49,984 bases of DNA from NIOZ-UU13 sp964444135 (GTDB lineage Bacteria; Planctomycetota; Phycisphaerae; Sedimentisphaerales; Anaerobacaceae): the NCBI GenBank assembly GCA_964444135.1, contig CAYUFX010000026.1, positions 1-49,984 on the forward strand. The letters run 5' to 3'. This document shows, piece by piece, positions 28,101 to 35,579 of this stretch. The notes under the pieces were generated by a model. The model did no database searches. It was given only the letters and a program-made list of their open reading frames with translations, and was not told the DNA's origin. A program made the translations under genes and the position numbers. The stretch's first letter is position 1, and every line of letters starts with the position of its first letter.

Positions 28101-28498
28101 GCTGTCCCTATTGTTCGCTGGGCAAATGGTTTCTCGTCTGAGGTAAATTCACGAGACTCAAAACACAGTGCATTAATCAGCATGTTTTCCGGCACGCTAT
28201 GTTCACGCTCCAGATATAATGCCGTAACCTCAAGCCCCTCAAGCTGTAAAATCGGTGACAATATATTCTTCCATAATTCAAATATCATCAAACCAACCCA
28301 GCCCAAAACCATCGCCAGTCGTAACCCGGGCGGAAGATGTAAAAGGTTATCCATAAAACACAGCACAAGCCATACACCCAAGCAAACCGTCCCCCACACC
28401 AATCCTCCTAAAACAAGCCGGTTTGCCATCATTATCCGTCGGCCTCTGGCTACGGTTTCTCGAACCGGCTCGCGCTGCTGGTCATTTATATAGTCCAT
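25097..28498 (-). CDS. Large DUF4175-like membrane protein with coiled coils
   Basis: The 1133-residue protein has membrane segments near residues 32-75 and at about 153-170 (WLIAFLIIMLFWMIYGI). A large exported part follows with beta-rich domains to about residue 530, then long charged helices (from about 550 to 860) rich in Glu, Lys and Gln. The last part is low-complexity and Gly/Ser-rich (about 890-990). This order matches DUF4175-type proteins that accompany MoxR/BatA operons in planctomycetes and alphaproteobacteria; the name is from general resemblance. GAGGA precedes the ATG. It is coupled to the next gene by an ATGA overlap. A membrane-anchored scaffold is likely; no enzyme motif was seen. 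Confidence 0.75.
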   Translation of the reverse strand: MDYINDQQREPVRETVARGRRIMMANRLVLGGLVWGTVCLGVWLVLCFMDNLLHLPPGLRLAMVLGWVGLMIFELWKNILSPILQLEGLEVTALYLEREHSVPENMLINALCFESREFTSDEKPFAQRTIGTAISLMSTADLKKLWDKARIRKWLIAFLIIMLFWMIYGISQSHYVVNAFARFIRPLSDVPPAGSVVLKVTPDSDVTIAEADDLLVSVEVKGRGGDSTLRSYPEIAWMDGADYISTEKDKGKRATMQTVSRREGVFNYTFAAVDRPFAFRVFAADTYSSSIKVMVNTVPRIKESQFHISSPEYTGIGKISTLGPPEAVSGLAGSQVVVDVKLDKQAERLWWKAQDKTIEFKNVDRVWRAETKLQRAGSYQLEVKGPGSDRRIAIASGSILLQQDSVPEIEFVDTDRSLTVNPGERLKFDIQASDDFGIGRIYVTLGQIQANSPAKTIENWEYEGPPGRKERVAETLRLSIDAGVFKPGSAYVLQAFCQDFSPMEHLGQSQPVTIQVKSLDELTISADDPRGSAFEALDKAIEAQQAALGVTENVLTNLDDVINASRKEAENIKSLQRHQGEMNQKQKLVGDYMTEAWDVSSPPRPRFVDKLAELRDGEHARVMEKIETIGATEPKTKAIKAANKSAVSHSLQSVEKQQAFLLEQLIALKGVIAKESQAEAEKAAAEILGESIESLDAGVEESLKEMTKELDEFIEKQKQIMQDRQMIIDKPPEDFSTEEEDRLEELAMDQSKLAEILSDVVNDFTNLDLLDFGDDAMVESMKSLYEDADELAKQAREAADMRQARVDAHRLETEEVEMAEELMINCEATLGFYDNIQFIAEIPEDEQLFAPLAELPSELEDLVADLITTEEEMRPEVEDIGSYLNSLDHTAGPVSDGTISSTSAKGKTGDQKPEDNIIQGRSGAGRSGMSDGQLVEPVAKALSDNEYGLRERVSNTPLESGQVKDEDTKAQTGGTGLGKDSDQATIFGVGGKLPPKVLDMMKATEEKQQKIRQSAQELVPKLESHNLPTMGLEKSIQAMKGVEESIKNRSGVGIRGAFDEVVDSLKKSHYALGRQIALQYTREKATDRKLDDMLSREQQYHFRGYEHMISAYFEALAQGKDKGQNTEDRKQDK

Positions 28499-28510
28499 AA
28501 CTTTGTTCCT

Positions 28511-29890
28511 CTAAGGTCCCTTTTTGGGGCTTCGGCCTACAATGACAGTATCGTCCTTCTGCTGTCCGCCCCAAGGTAGCCAAAGCTTTTCTGAAATAAT
28601 AACTTCCGGCGTAGGGTCATCCGGCAACAAGATAACACGGAAAAACGTCCCCCGCGCCGAAAGTATCAATTCCTGATTTGCCTTATCATACTTCCATCGC
28701 CAGATACTCAATCGCCAGGGCTCAACCACCGTCCCCAATTCTTTGTCCCACTCGCCGCCTATCTCGCCGAAATGAGTCGGCGCCACCTTGCGCCTCAGAC
28801 TCACCAAAGTAAGCACCTCATTGCTGCCCTCAATCTGCAAGACGCCTAACAGTTTCTTTTCATTGTAAAAATCTCTTTGCCTTTTGATGTGGTCCCGGGC
28901 AACTGCAAATAGCTTTTTATCCTGTTCTTGGGACCTGCCCCCGCTTGTCGCTGAGGGGGGCCAGCCAACAATGTACTTTCCGTCCTTTCTCACAGCTAAA
29001 TAAAACTCCTCACCAAACGCGGATTCAACCACGCAGGTATCATCGCTTTCGGTTATTTTAGTTGGTATCGGAGTCAAAGATTCCTTTGTCACCGCCTGAA
29101 CCGCATCCTCCGGCCCAAAACGCATATCGGCAAACTTCACTATAACTTTGGCTGCAATGTTTTTACCTTCGTCTAATAGTTTTATTCTTTGGACATAAAC
29201 CAGTTTATCCAGTGTGGTTCCCTCTCCGCCCCGCTGCTTACTCCGCAAAACCAGTCTGTACGTTTTCTCCTTGGTCTTAAGATAAACCGTCACAGTGTAA
29301 AGATGTCCCTGCAGAGATTCATCACTGTTGAAAATCACCGTCGCAGTCAGATACCGCAGTGGATACGGTTTGCCGGAATATTCCTTTGCAGCAGGCGAAT
29401 AATCCGCATCCCCTGTCTTTTCGTTGTATTTGGTTGTTTCTATGAACTTCCAATTGCGGCGCATCTCCTCCTTTTCCGGATAAAAACGAATCTCCCGCAC
29501 CGGCTCAAAAGTAAAATACCTCACTTTGCCGTATTGCACATCTTCTCCGGTCACCATATCTCTGGTCCTGAGCTTGCCTCCCTTAGGTATGTTCAGCTTG
29601 AAACTTCGGCCCGGCGTCAGAGAAACTTCACCCGTCAGCACTTTCCCATCGGAAAAATAAACCGCCGCTGTTCTGGCTTGGTTCCCCTCTTGCGAAGTAT
29701 TACCAAACAAGGTCCCCGTCGAAGCCCTACATACCAGATTGCCGGACCAAACTAAAAAGCAAAAAACGCAGAACCAAAACTCAAAATTTGAAAATCTGAA
29801 ATCTAAAATCTGAAATCTGAAATCTGGTTTATACCTTTTCACTTTTGGCTTCATTTTCTTCGGCTCTTTTTTCAGCTTTGTTCTCTGCAC
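28511..29890 (-). CDS. Unknown single-pass/exported protein of the MoxR-BatA operon
   Basis: No family is recognised. An N-terminal hydrophobic stretch (FWFCVFCFLVWSGNLVC, about residues 37-53) could be a signal anchor. The rest is soluble and beta-rich with YFSDGKVLTGEVSLTPG. The first 35 codons are unusual, because the FRFQILDFRF segment is encoded by the AATCTGAAATC simple repeat at 29780-29827. The GTG at 29890 is one possible start; the ATG at 29854 is equally good. A GC palindrome at 28934-28963 adds GWPPSATSGGRSQ in frame. Position between the VWA gene (19 bases upstream) and the coiled-coil gene (12 bases downstream) ties it to the operon's complex. Confidence 0.65.
   Translation of the reverse strand: MQRTKLKKEPKKMKPKVKRYKPDFRFQILDFRFSNFEFWFCVFCFLVWSGNLVCRASTGTLFGNTSQEGNQARTAAVYFSDGKVLTGEVSLTPGRSFKLNIPKGGKLRTRDMVTGEDVQYGKVRYFTFEPVREIRFYPEKEEMRRNWKFIETTKYNEKTGDADYSPAAKEYSGKPYPLRYLTATVIFNSDESLQGHLYTVTVYLKTKEKTYRLVLRSKQRGGEGTTLDKLVYVQRIKLLDEGKNIAAKVIVKFADMRFGPEDAVQAVTKESLTPIPTKITESDDTCVVESAFGEEFYLAVRKDGKYIVGWPPSATSGGRSQEQDKKLFAVARDHIKRQRDFYNEKKLLGVLQIEGSNEVLTLVSLRRKVAPTHFGEIGGEWDKELGTVVEPWRLSIWRWKYDKANQELILSARGTFFRVILLPDDPTPEVIISEKLWLPWGGQQKDDTVIVGRSPKKGP
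28934..28963. repeat. In-frame GC hairpin element (PPSATS type)
   Basis: Read on the minus strand, the segment encodes PPSATSGGRSQ. A related element in the MoxR gene at 36590-36634 encodes PPPATSVGRPQ, and one at 30806-30830 has the same ACAAGCGGGGGCAG core. The arms are CCCCCGC and its near-complement GAGGGGGG. Confidence 0.7.
29780..29827. repeat. AATCTGAAATC simple repeat
   Basis: A run of AATCTGAAATCTAAAATCTG-like words, repeated four to five times with small changes, forms codons for the N-terminus of the flanking gene. A fainter relative (ATGAAATCTC, then AATCCGAAATCC) lies at 46682-46711. It looks like non-coding repeat captured at a gene start. Confidence 0.6.
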
Positions 29891-29909
29891 AATTATTCAA
29901 ACCTTTGCA

Positions 29910-32279
29910 TTAAAACAGATTCATCTTGCGCCGCATCGTCCATTCCAACATAAGAATACCCAAAAATATCAGAATGTATATGTACTTATCCTGAACCAGC
30001 GGTATCTCCATACTGACAGCGTAATCCATGACCTTACCTCTAAGTGTCTCAACCAGATTCTCAAGGTCGGTTTCTCGAAAATACGCACCGCCGCTTCGCA
30101 TCGCCAGGTCATCCAGGAACGCATGGTCAACTTCCAGGTTAGCACCTTCATTAAGACTCGGCTCTATCACTAATGTCTTTTCATAAGACTCTAATAGTTT
30201 TTCTCCCACATAAGCATGCACTTCAAACAGGTATTCGGCCCTCTTGGAAAAGACCATATCCGCACGGAACGTATTTTCTCTGCCCATCACGGGTTCGACA
30301 GATATTGGCTGCCCCGCACCAATTGAACCTGAGCCGGGACGTTGCAAATCGGGCGCAGCCTCACGACTTTCGTTGGGAGACAATTGGTGCGGGATCAACG
30401 TTGCTTTCAAGTGTAACTGTCCGGGATTATAGCGCCCGGCAACGCGAATCGTAGCGCTGGCCTGCTCGCCGGGTCTGTAGCCTTTTTTGTCCCACTTGAC
30501 GCCAACAAAGCGCTCCCCTTCCTCCCACTGCGACAGGTTCCTGACCGACTGTCGCCAAAAATGACCGTAAGCCTGCTTAAGCACATCAGAGGTCTGAGTC
30601 CATTTCCACAGCGTATTCGTCGCCACACCCATTGTTTGGCCCTGCCCGAAGCGCTGAAGTGCAACTACCGACACCGTTCTGTTACCCACCGAAGCATCCA
30701 GCAGGTTGATAGCTCCGCTCCTCAAAGACCCGGTTAGATTGATACTCTCAATAGTGGCTCCAGCCGGCCAACGGCCGGTCTTATCAAACCCAGCGCTGCT
30801 GGGCTGCCCCCGCTTGTTGTTAGCGGGGGCCTGACTAATAAGTCTTGACGTTTCGGAAACAATACTGTGATTTGCCGCTGACAATGGCACATTCACCGTG
30901 AACTGCCCCGTTTGCAGTTCCGGCTCACCTGCACTTATCCGCCATGGAAACAGCGGCTCAATCACCGTCCTCGAATACCCGCCCCGACCAAAGGAATGCT
31001 CTCCTCCGAGAAATATCACCGCCCCCCCTTCACGCACGTATGCCACCAGAGCCTGCAATTGTTCCTGCCGCCATTGTGAGGCAGGGAAAGAACCAACTAT
31101 AACGCATTCATACAGACCAAGCAGTCCCTGCTCCGAAGGAAAACCTGCTTCGAGATTCTCATCGCCTTTCTGACGACTGCCGCGAACAATAAATCGGTCA
31201 CTGCTTACGCGAAACAACGCCGTCAGTGCCACCGACGAATCGTCGGACAGCTCTTTGTAAATCTGCCTGAAATCCCATCCTAACTGCTGAGCAAAAAGAA
31301 GCACGGACAGAATATTTTTACGTACCTCTATTGAGAAAATCCGCGTATTGTTCAGTTCGGAAAGCTCTCCATCAATCGTTTCAACTCGAACGCGATACTT
31401 TTTCATTCCCATTTCAGATGGACTTTTCATATTGAACTTCACTCTCGCTCTGGCCCCTGCCAGGTCAACCAGTTTGGAATCTCGAGTTTCCCAGTCCTGG
31501 CCTTCTTTGGCTTCCACTCTCACATTCACCCGCTCTGCCCCTGTGGCAAAAGCATAGGAAGCACAGCGGGCTACGACCTCAGCAGTCACCTCAAAATCGC
31601 TTTGCTCTTCCACAACCTCCGGCGCTTCAACTCTGGTTATCGCTATATCATTCCAGGTCTCCGGCTCGCTGCCCACGCCGGCAATATAAACCGGCACTTC
31701 AGGCAGCTTAACATTTTGCACCACTTCGTCGCCGCCGTCCGTAAGCAGCAGCGCGCTCATGTAGTTGGACCCGCCAACGGCGGATTTGCTCAGACCCAGC
31801 GCTGCTGGGTCCGGCTTATCCGCTATTGTAACCAGACACTTACCTAAGTCGGTTTCTCGGACCTGCCCCGGCTCGACTGAGCTCGCCGAAGTCCGCACCT
31901 CACTGTCAAATTTTAGGGTATCAAAATCTATGAAAGAAGACCGCAGCTCTTGCGTGAGTTCTTCAAGCATAGCATCGGCCCGTTTGCCCCGGCTGCCCTC
32001 GGCTTTATCCTCGACCTCCATTGAAGAAGATGTATCCACAAGCGCAAGAACCTTTTGATTTTCGTCGGGCCTTTGCATCACGGTCCACACCGGGTCAAAA
32101 TATGCTAAAATCAACAGCAGCACTATTAGTATCTTGGGCACCACCAAAACCGCAGCCTCTTTGGCCGAATATTGTCTTCGCTGCCGTCGATACAGAATAA
32201 TCAGCCAGATCCCCAGCCCCAGAATCAGTCCCGCACTAAGAACGGGATTCAGATGTGTTTGCCACCGCAGTATTCCCAT
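29910..32279 (-). CDS. Membrane VWA protein, glutamine-amidotransferase-like fold
   Basis: This 789-residue protein has two N-terminal membrane segments (VLSAGLILGLGIWLIILY and ILIVLLLILAYFDPVW) and one C-terminal (YIYILIFLGILMLEW). The VWA domain begins VLALVDTSSSMEVED with a DxSxS metal site. Further on, GGEHSFGRGGY with YVREGGAVIFLGG resembles the amidotransferase-like domain common in BatA/B-like planctomycete proteins. The large middle is likely periplasmic. Its ATG overlaps the BatA stop by one base. Four repeat elements sit in frame: TSASSVEPG, DPAALGLSKSAVGG, PANNKRGQPSSAG, and PHQLS...GSIGAG. All fall between conserved blocks. Confidence 0.82.
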   Translation of the reverse strand: MGILRWQTHLNPVLSAGLILGLGIWLIILYRRQRRQYSAKEAAVLVVPKILIVLLLILAYFDPVWTVMQRPDENQKVLALVDTSSSMEVEDKAEGSRGKRADAMLEELTQELRSSFIDFDTLKFDSEVRTSASSVEPGQVRETDLGKCLVTIADKPDPAALGLSKSAVGGSNYMSALLLTDGGDEVVQNVKLPEVPVYIAGVGSEPETWNDIAITRVEAPEVVEEQSDFEVTAEVVARCASYAFATGAERVNVRVEAKEGQDWETRDSKLVDLAGARARVKFNMKSPSEMGMKKYRVRVETIDGELSELNNTRIFSIEVRKNILSVLLFAQQLGWDFRQIYKELSDDSSVALTALFRVSSDRFIVRGSRQKGDENLEAGFPSEQGLLGLYECVIVGSFPASQWRQEQLQALVAYVREGGAVIFLGGEHSFGRGGYSRTVIEPLFPWRISAGEPELQTGQFTVNVPLSAANHSIVSETSRLISQAPANNKRGQPSSAGFDKTGRWPAGATIESINLTGSLRSGAINLLDASVGNRTVSVVALQRFGQGQTMGVATNTLWKWTQTSDVLKQAYGHFWRQSVRNLSQWEEGERFVGVKWDKKGYRPGEQASATIRVAGRYNPGQLHLKATLIPHQLSPNESREAAPDLQRPGSGSIGAGQPISVEPVMGRENTFRADMVFSKRAEYLFEVHAYVGEKLLESYEKTLVIEPSLNEGANLEVDHAFLDDLAMRSGGAYFRETDLENLVETLRGKVMDYAVSMEIPLVQDKYIYILIFLGILMLEWTMRRKMNLF
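30312..30394. repeat. In-frame PHQLS element, copy 1
   Basis: Arms CCCGCACCAATTG (30313-30325) and CAATTGGTGCGGG (30381-30393) are exact reverse complements around a 55-base middle. On the gene strand it encodes PHQLSPNES, 13 variable residues and SGSIGAG. Copies 2 and 3 are at 33008-33090 and 43170-43211. Confidence 0.88.
30789..30830. repeat. Twin GC hairpins in the VWA gene
   Basis: CCCAGC-GCT-GCTGGG (30789-30803) is followed by GCCCCCGCT-N7-AGCGGGGGC (30806-30830). They are read in frame as PANNKRGQPSSAG. Similar hairpin pairs occur at 31769-31810 and 36975-37014. Confidence 0.8.
31769..31810. repeat. Twin hairpins near the VWA metal site region
   Basis: CCGCC-AAC-GGCGG is followed by ACCCAGC-GCT-GCTGGGT. 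The pair is read in frame as DPAALGLSKSAVGG within the VWA domain of the 29910-32279 gene. Confidence 0.75.
31873..31894 (-). repeat. Dispersed repeat GGACTTCGGCGAGCTCAGT, copy 2
   Basis: It is identical over 22 bases to the copy in the lpxD leader (3686-3707). It is read in frame on the gene strand as TSASSVE. Confidence 0.85.
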
Positions 32280-34591
32280 TAGCTTGCCCTCCCCCCGTTC
32301 TTGCTTTCGCTCGAAAGCACAGGGGTATCATGAGTCGATTTGCCAATAATATTCCTTAGCCTGTTAACTGGAGACCACAATCGCCCTTTATTACTTTCGG
32401 AATCCTCTGACACCGTTTCTGCTTCCGGCGTTTTTTCTTGACTAGCCCGGGACAACCTGGGGGCCCCCAGCCACCCCTCTGCCAATAACGCCAGCGTTGC
32501 TAACAGAAGCAAAAACAAAAACAACTCTACCGACCTTGCCTGGCCCTTATGGTATTGCTCAAAGTCCACAGTCTCATCATAAGGCAAAATTTTATGTGCT
32601 ATTTGACCCATAGCCGGCACTTCCGAACCTTCGATATATTTTTCCAATCCCTCTTTCTCTGATGCACGCACTGATATACAGTATTTATTATCACCTGCCG
32701 TAACCAGGTACACCCCGGCCCTCGGAAAGGCCGGGATTTCCTGCTCTTTGCCTTTCCAGTCCATCGAATCACCTACTAAGGAAAGCACCTCAACCTCCCC
32801 GCCCTGCGCCCTGATACCGCGTGGACGCTCACCCGCCACCAGTGAAATTGCTCCTTCCTCTTCGGATGAAGAACCCGCCACTGCCATACGTTGTGCAATC
32901 ATCACCAATAATCCCGAAGAGGGCAGCGTGTTCCAACGCGAAGTAAAGGCTGTGCCGCTGACGAAAATATTACCTTTGTTCAGCTTCCTGTGTGCAATTA
33001 CTACTTTTCCCACACCAATTGACCCCGAGGCAGGAGAATTGTTACCGCCTGCGGGCCCCTGCCTGCCGCCGGCGGACAATTGGTGTGGGACTCCGAGAAG
33101 CGGCGTAAATTCCGCAGACATTACCAGCGGATAAAACACGTATGCACTAACAGATTCCAGTTTTGAATTTCCTGTTGATTCGCGGATCCGATTCCAGAAG
33201 CTGGTTTCTTCGGTCAACACCTCCAAGCCGGCACCACGTGGGTACACCTCGCGGTTCTTTATGTTCGCACCGAGCCACTCCGGAAGCTGTCCATCACCCC
33301 GACCTGGTCGAATGGATGGAACAACAAGAAGATTGCCCCCATTTTCAACATACTCCCTCAGCCAGGCCGAGTCCGCCGGGGTGGATTGCATCCCCGCCCA
33401 CGTCGTAACAATCAGGATTGGTTTTTCCTTAGCGGCGGTTTGGCTCAACTGACCCGGTAAGCTGAATTTCACAACCATACCGGTAAATTGTCCCTGGCCA
33501 GAAGGAGATAGCGCCACCGGCAGTACTCCGAATTCTTCCGGCGTACCCCCGAACAAAACCGTTGCCGTTTCTTCGCAGAATATCCCTATCCCCGCTTCAT
33601 TGTCCCCCGAGAAACCATCGCCTTCGACCCATGCCTTAACCCAGCGATACCCAGTCTCATCCGGCGTCGTCTCCACTTCCACTGTCCTGGCTCTGCCCCG
33701 CTCTACTACTACGTTTTCCGTATTTTTTTGGCCCTGGTTGTCAATGGAGTTGACTCGCACATTGGCGGCAATATCCGAATTGTTCTGCAGGACTAAGCCG
33801 ATTGTGTAAGGGTGCTTAGGCAGAACCTTTTCCTCGGGAAATTGGACCGCCGCTATCGCTACGTTGGCTTCGTCCCGGGTCTCAGACTCGACCTTGTGAA
33901 AATAGACTGTTATTGGTGCCCCCCCTGCTTTAGCCTGCCCCAAATCTCTCCCCGCCTCTACTGAGCTCGCCGAAGTCCACTCGCTCCGCTGCAAATCGCT
34001 GAACACATGCACCGCCCCGCCGCCTGTAGTGCTTGCACGAAGTAGTTCAAAAGCCCGCGCCAGGGCATAACCGGCATTTCCCGTTGCTGCCGTGGGTCTG
34101 ATTTTATCAAGTGAATCTAAAAGCAATTCCGTATTGGAAGTTAATGAATCGGCTGCCGGTACCGCCGGCTCATCAACCAACAATATTACCGCTGCGTCTG
34201 CACTACTTTCTAACGCCAAAATAAGCTTCCTTGCGCCTTCGGTAGCACATTCAAGCTTGCTCTTATCATTATCATAGCTGCTGGCCTCACTCATTGACGC
34301 GGAGTTGTCCACTATTGCTACGACCGAAATCTTACCGCCCAGACCCATCGACGTCACAAATTCAGGTCGAGATAAAGCTAACAGTATAAATGCAATCAAC
34401 AAAATCCGCATCAGAAGCAGCAGCCACTGCCGTATCTTGCGATGTGAGTTCAGCTTTGGGTCTGTCCGGTGAAAAAACATCAAAGTCGAGAACACCACAG
34501 TCCGTTTTTTTTGCTTCAGTATAAGGTGAAAAACTACCGGCAGCCCCGCCAACGGTACGAGATAAAAAAAGATGGGAGCAGAAAAAATCAT
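32279..34591 (-). CDS. BatA-like membrane protein with VWA domain
   Basis: The N-terminal BatA signature is present: a first membrane helix (FFYLVPLAGLPVVFHLI), then KKRTVVFSTLMFFHR and a second helix (LLLLMRILLIAFILLAL). The VWA domain follows (VVAIVDNSASMSEASS, DxSxS metal site). The long remaining part is probably periplasmic. A late helix (VELFLFLLLLATLALLAEGWL) lies near the C-terminus. Length is 770 residues. Its ATG overlaps the DUF58 stop by four bases. In known Bat systems such proteins couple a MoxR ATPase to envelope processes. Two repeat elements are in frame: TSASSVEAG and PHQLSAGG...GSIGVG. Confidence 0.87.
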   Translation of the reverse strand: MIFSAPIFFYLVPLAGLPVVFHLILKQKKRTVVFSTLMFFHRTDPKLNSHRKIRQWLLLLMRILLIAFILLALSRPEFVTSMGLGGKISVVAIVDNSASMSEASSYDNDKSKLECATEGARKLILALESSADAAVILLVDEPAVPAADSLTSNTELLLDSLDKIRPTAATGNAGYALARAFELLRASTTGGGAVHVFSDLQRSEWTSASSVEAGRDLGQAKAGGAPITVYFHKVESETRDEANVAIAAVQFPEEKVLPKHPYTIGLVLQNNSDIAANVRVNSIDNQGQKNTENVVVERGRARTVEVETTPDETGYRWVKAWVEGDGFSGDNEAGIGIFCEETATVLFGGTPEEFGVLPVALSPSGQGQFTGMVVKFSLPGQLSQTAAKEKPILIVTTWAGMQSTPADSAWLREYVENGGNLLVVPSIRPGRGDGQLPEWLGANIKNREVYPRGAGLEVLTEETSFWNRIRESTGNSKLESVSAYVFYPLVMSAEFTPLLGVPHQLSAGGRQGPAGGNNSPASGSIGVGKVVIAHRKLNKGNIFVSGTAFTSRWNTLPSSGLLVMIAQRMAVAGSSSEEEGAISLVAGERPRGIRAQGGEVEVLSLVGDSMDWKGKEQEIPAFPRAGVYLVTAGDNKYCISVRASEKEGLEKYIEGSEVPAMGQIAHKILPYDETVDFEQYHKGQARSVELFLFLLLLATLALLAEGWLGAPRLSRASQEKTPEAETVSEDSESNKGRLWSPVNRLRNIIGKSTHDTPVLSSESKNGGRAS
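33008..33090. repeat. In-frame PHQLS element, copy 2
   Basis: A perfect 14-bp inverted repeat: TCCCACACCAATTG (33008-33021) and CAATTGGTGTGGGA (33077-33090). On the gene strand it encodes PHQLSAGG, a variable middle and SGSIGVG. The middle differs from copy 1, but the ends match. Confidence 0.88.
33957..33980 (-). repeat. Dispersed repeat GGACTTCGGCGAGCTCAGT, copy 3
   Basis: It shares the 19-base core with copies at 3686 and 31873. On the gene strand it gives WTSASSVEAG, in the same reading phase as copy 2. Confidence 0.82.
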
Positions 34592-35478
34592 ACCATTCGA
34601 CTCCTCTGCAAAATAGCGTCATACACCTCCGTCCTGGTCTCTGTCAGGATGTATTCTGACCGGGTCTTCTGAAAGCCACTTCGCAGCTCGTCGAGATAAA
34701 GACGCAACTGCTCAAGGTAGGCATCACGTATCGCCTTCAAATCCACCGTTATTTTATCTTTCGTCTCCAGTGAGGTAACATCGGCCAGTCCCGTTATTGA
34801 CATATTCATCTCCGCCGGGTCCAGAATATGAAACAGTGTAATCTCTTTGCCGTCATAGTAAAGGTGGTTAATACCCTGCAGAATACTTTCCGGCTCTTCC
34901 AAAAGGTCGGAGATGACGACCACCAATGCTCTGCCCTTAATCAGCTCGGCCGCGCTGTGCAGCGATGCCTCGATATTACCTTTGTTCTTAGGCTCGATTT
35001 TCTCAAGCCCCTGCAGCATTGGTTTAAGCCCCACAAAGGTCCCCGAAGGCTCATAGTACTCCCGTATCTGGTCATCAAACGTAATCAGCGAAACGGTATC
35101 ACCCTGCTGCACCATCACATACATCATCCCCGCCGCCAGATAGCAGGCGTATTCGCTTTTCTTCAGCGCCCCATCCTGCTGGTACTTCATACTGCCGGAT
35201 ATATCTAACATAATGTAGCAGCGGATACTTACGTCTTCATGGAACCGCCGGATAACGTACCGGTCGCTTCGCGCATAAACCGGCCAGTCAATCCGGGAAA
35301 CCGGGTCACCGGGCGCATATTCGCGATATTCAGCGAATTCGACCGAAGAGCCAAACGCAGGAGACCTGTGCAGACCCTGATGACTGCCGTCCATTGGTCG
35401 GCGCACCCCTATTTCAACTCCGCGCAGACGCTCGGCCATTCGTGGAGGAAGATAGCGATAGCCTACGGACTCAATCAT
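34588..35478 (-). CDS. DUF58 protein
   Basis: DUF58 proteins carry a VWA-like fold and nearly always accompany MoxR ATPases. The diagnostic block is EYREYAPGDPVSRIDWPVYAR followed by RFHEDV, and then MLDISGSMKYQ supplies the DxSxS metal site. Length is 296-298 residues. I chose the ATG at 35478, with GGAGG five bases upstream; the GTG two codons earlier overlaps that site. It overlaps the BatA-like start by four bases. The 95-base gap to the MoxR gene holds a simple polypyrimidine repeat. Confidence 0.93.
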   Translation of the reverse strand: MIESVGYRYLPPRMAERLRGVEIGVRRPMDGSHQGLHRSPAFGSSVEFAEYREYAPGDPVSRIDWPVYARSDRYVIRRFHEDVSIRCYIMLDISGSMKYQQDGALKKSEYACYLAAGMMYVMVQQGDTVSLITFDDQIREYYEPSGTFVGLKPMLQGLEKIEPKNKGNIEASLHSAAELIKGRALVVVISDLLEEPESILQGINHLYYDGKEITLFHILDPAEMNMSITGLADVTSLETKDKITVDLKAIRDAYLEQLRLYLDELRSGFQKTRSEYILTETRTEVYDAILQRSRMV

Positions 35479-35498
35479 ACTCACCTCCGACTAAACAA

Positions 35499-35578
35499 GG
35501 AAGACAGAAGTCAGACCCCAGAAGTTAGATTATCTCTGTTATCTGTTCTCTTTTTTCTGTCTTCTGTCCTCTGTTCTA
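35499..35578. repeat. CAGAAGTCAGA / TCTGTCTTCTG repeat, copy 1
   Basis: The unit begins with GACAGAAGTCAGA and ends with TTTCTGTCTTCTGTCCTCTG. This is an imperfect inverted repeat between the MoxR and DUF58 genes. Another copy lies at 38466-38525 just upstream of the DUF4159 gene. Confidence 0.65.
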
Positions 35579-35579
35579 T

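Noticed and set aside
29189..29755. 188-codon open frame on the plus strand
   Set aside because: It is antisense to an operon gene, with no family resemblance and no ribosome site. A shadow of the real gene.
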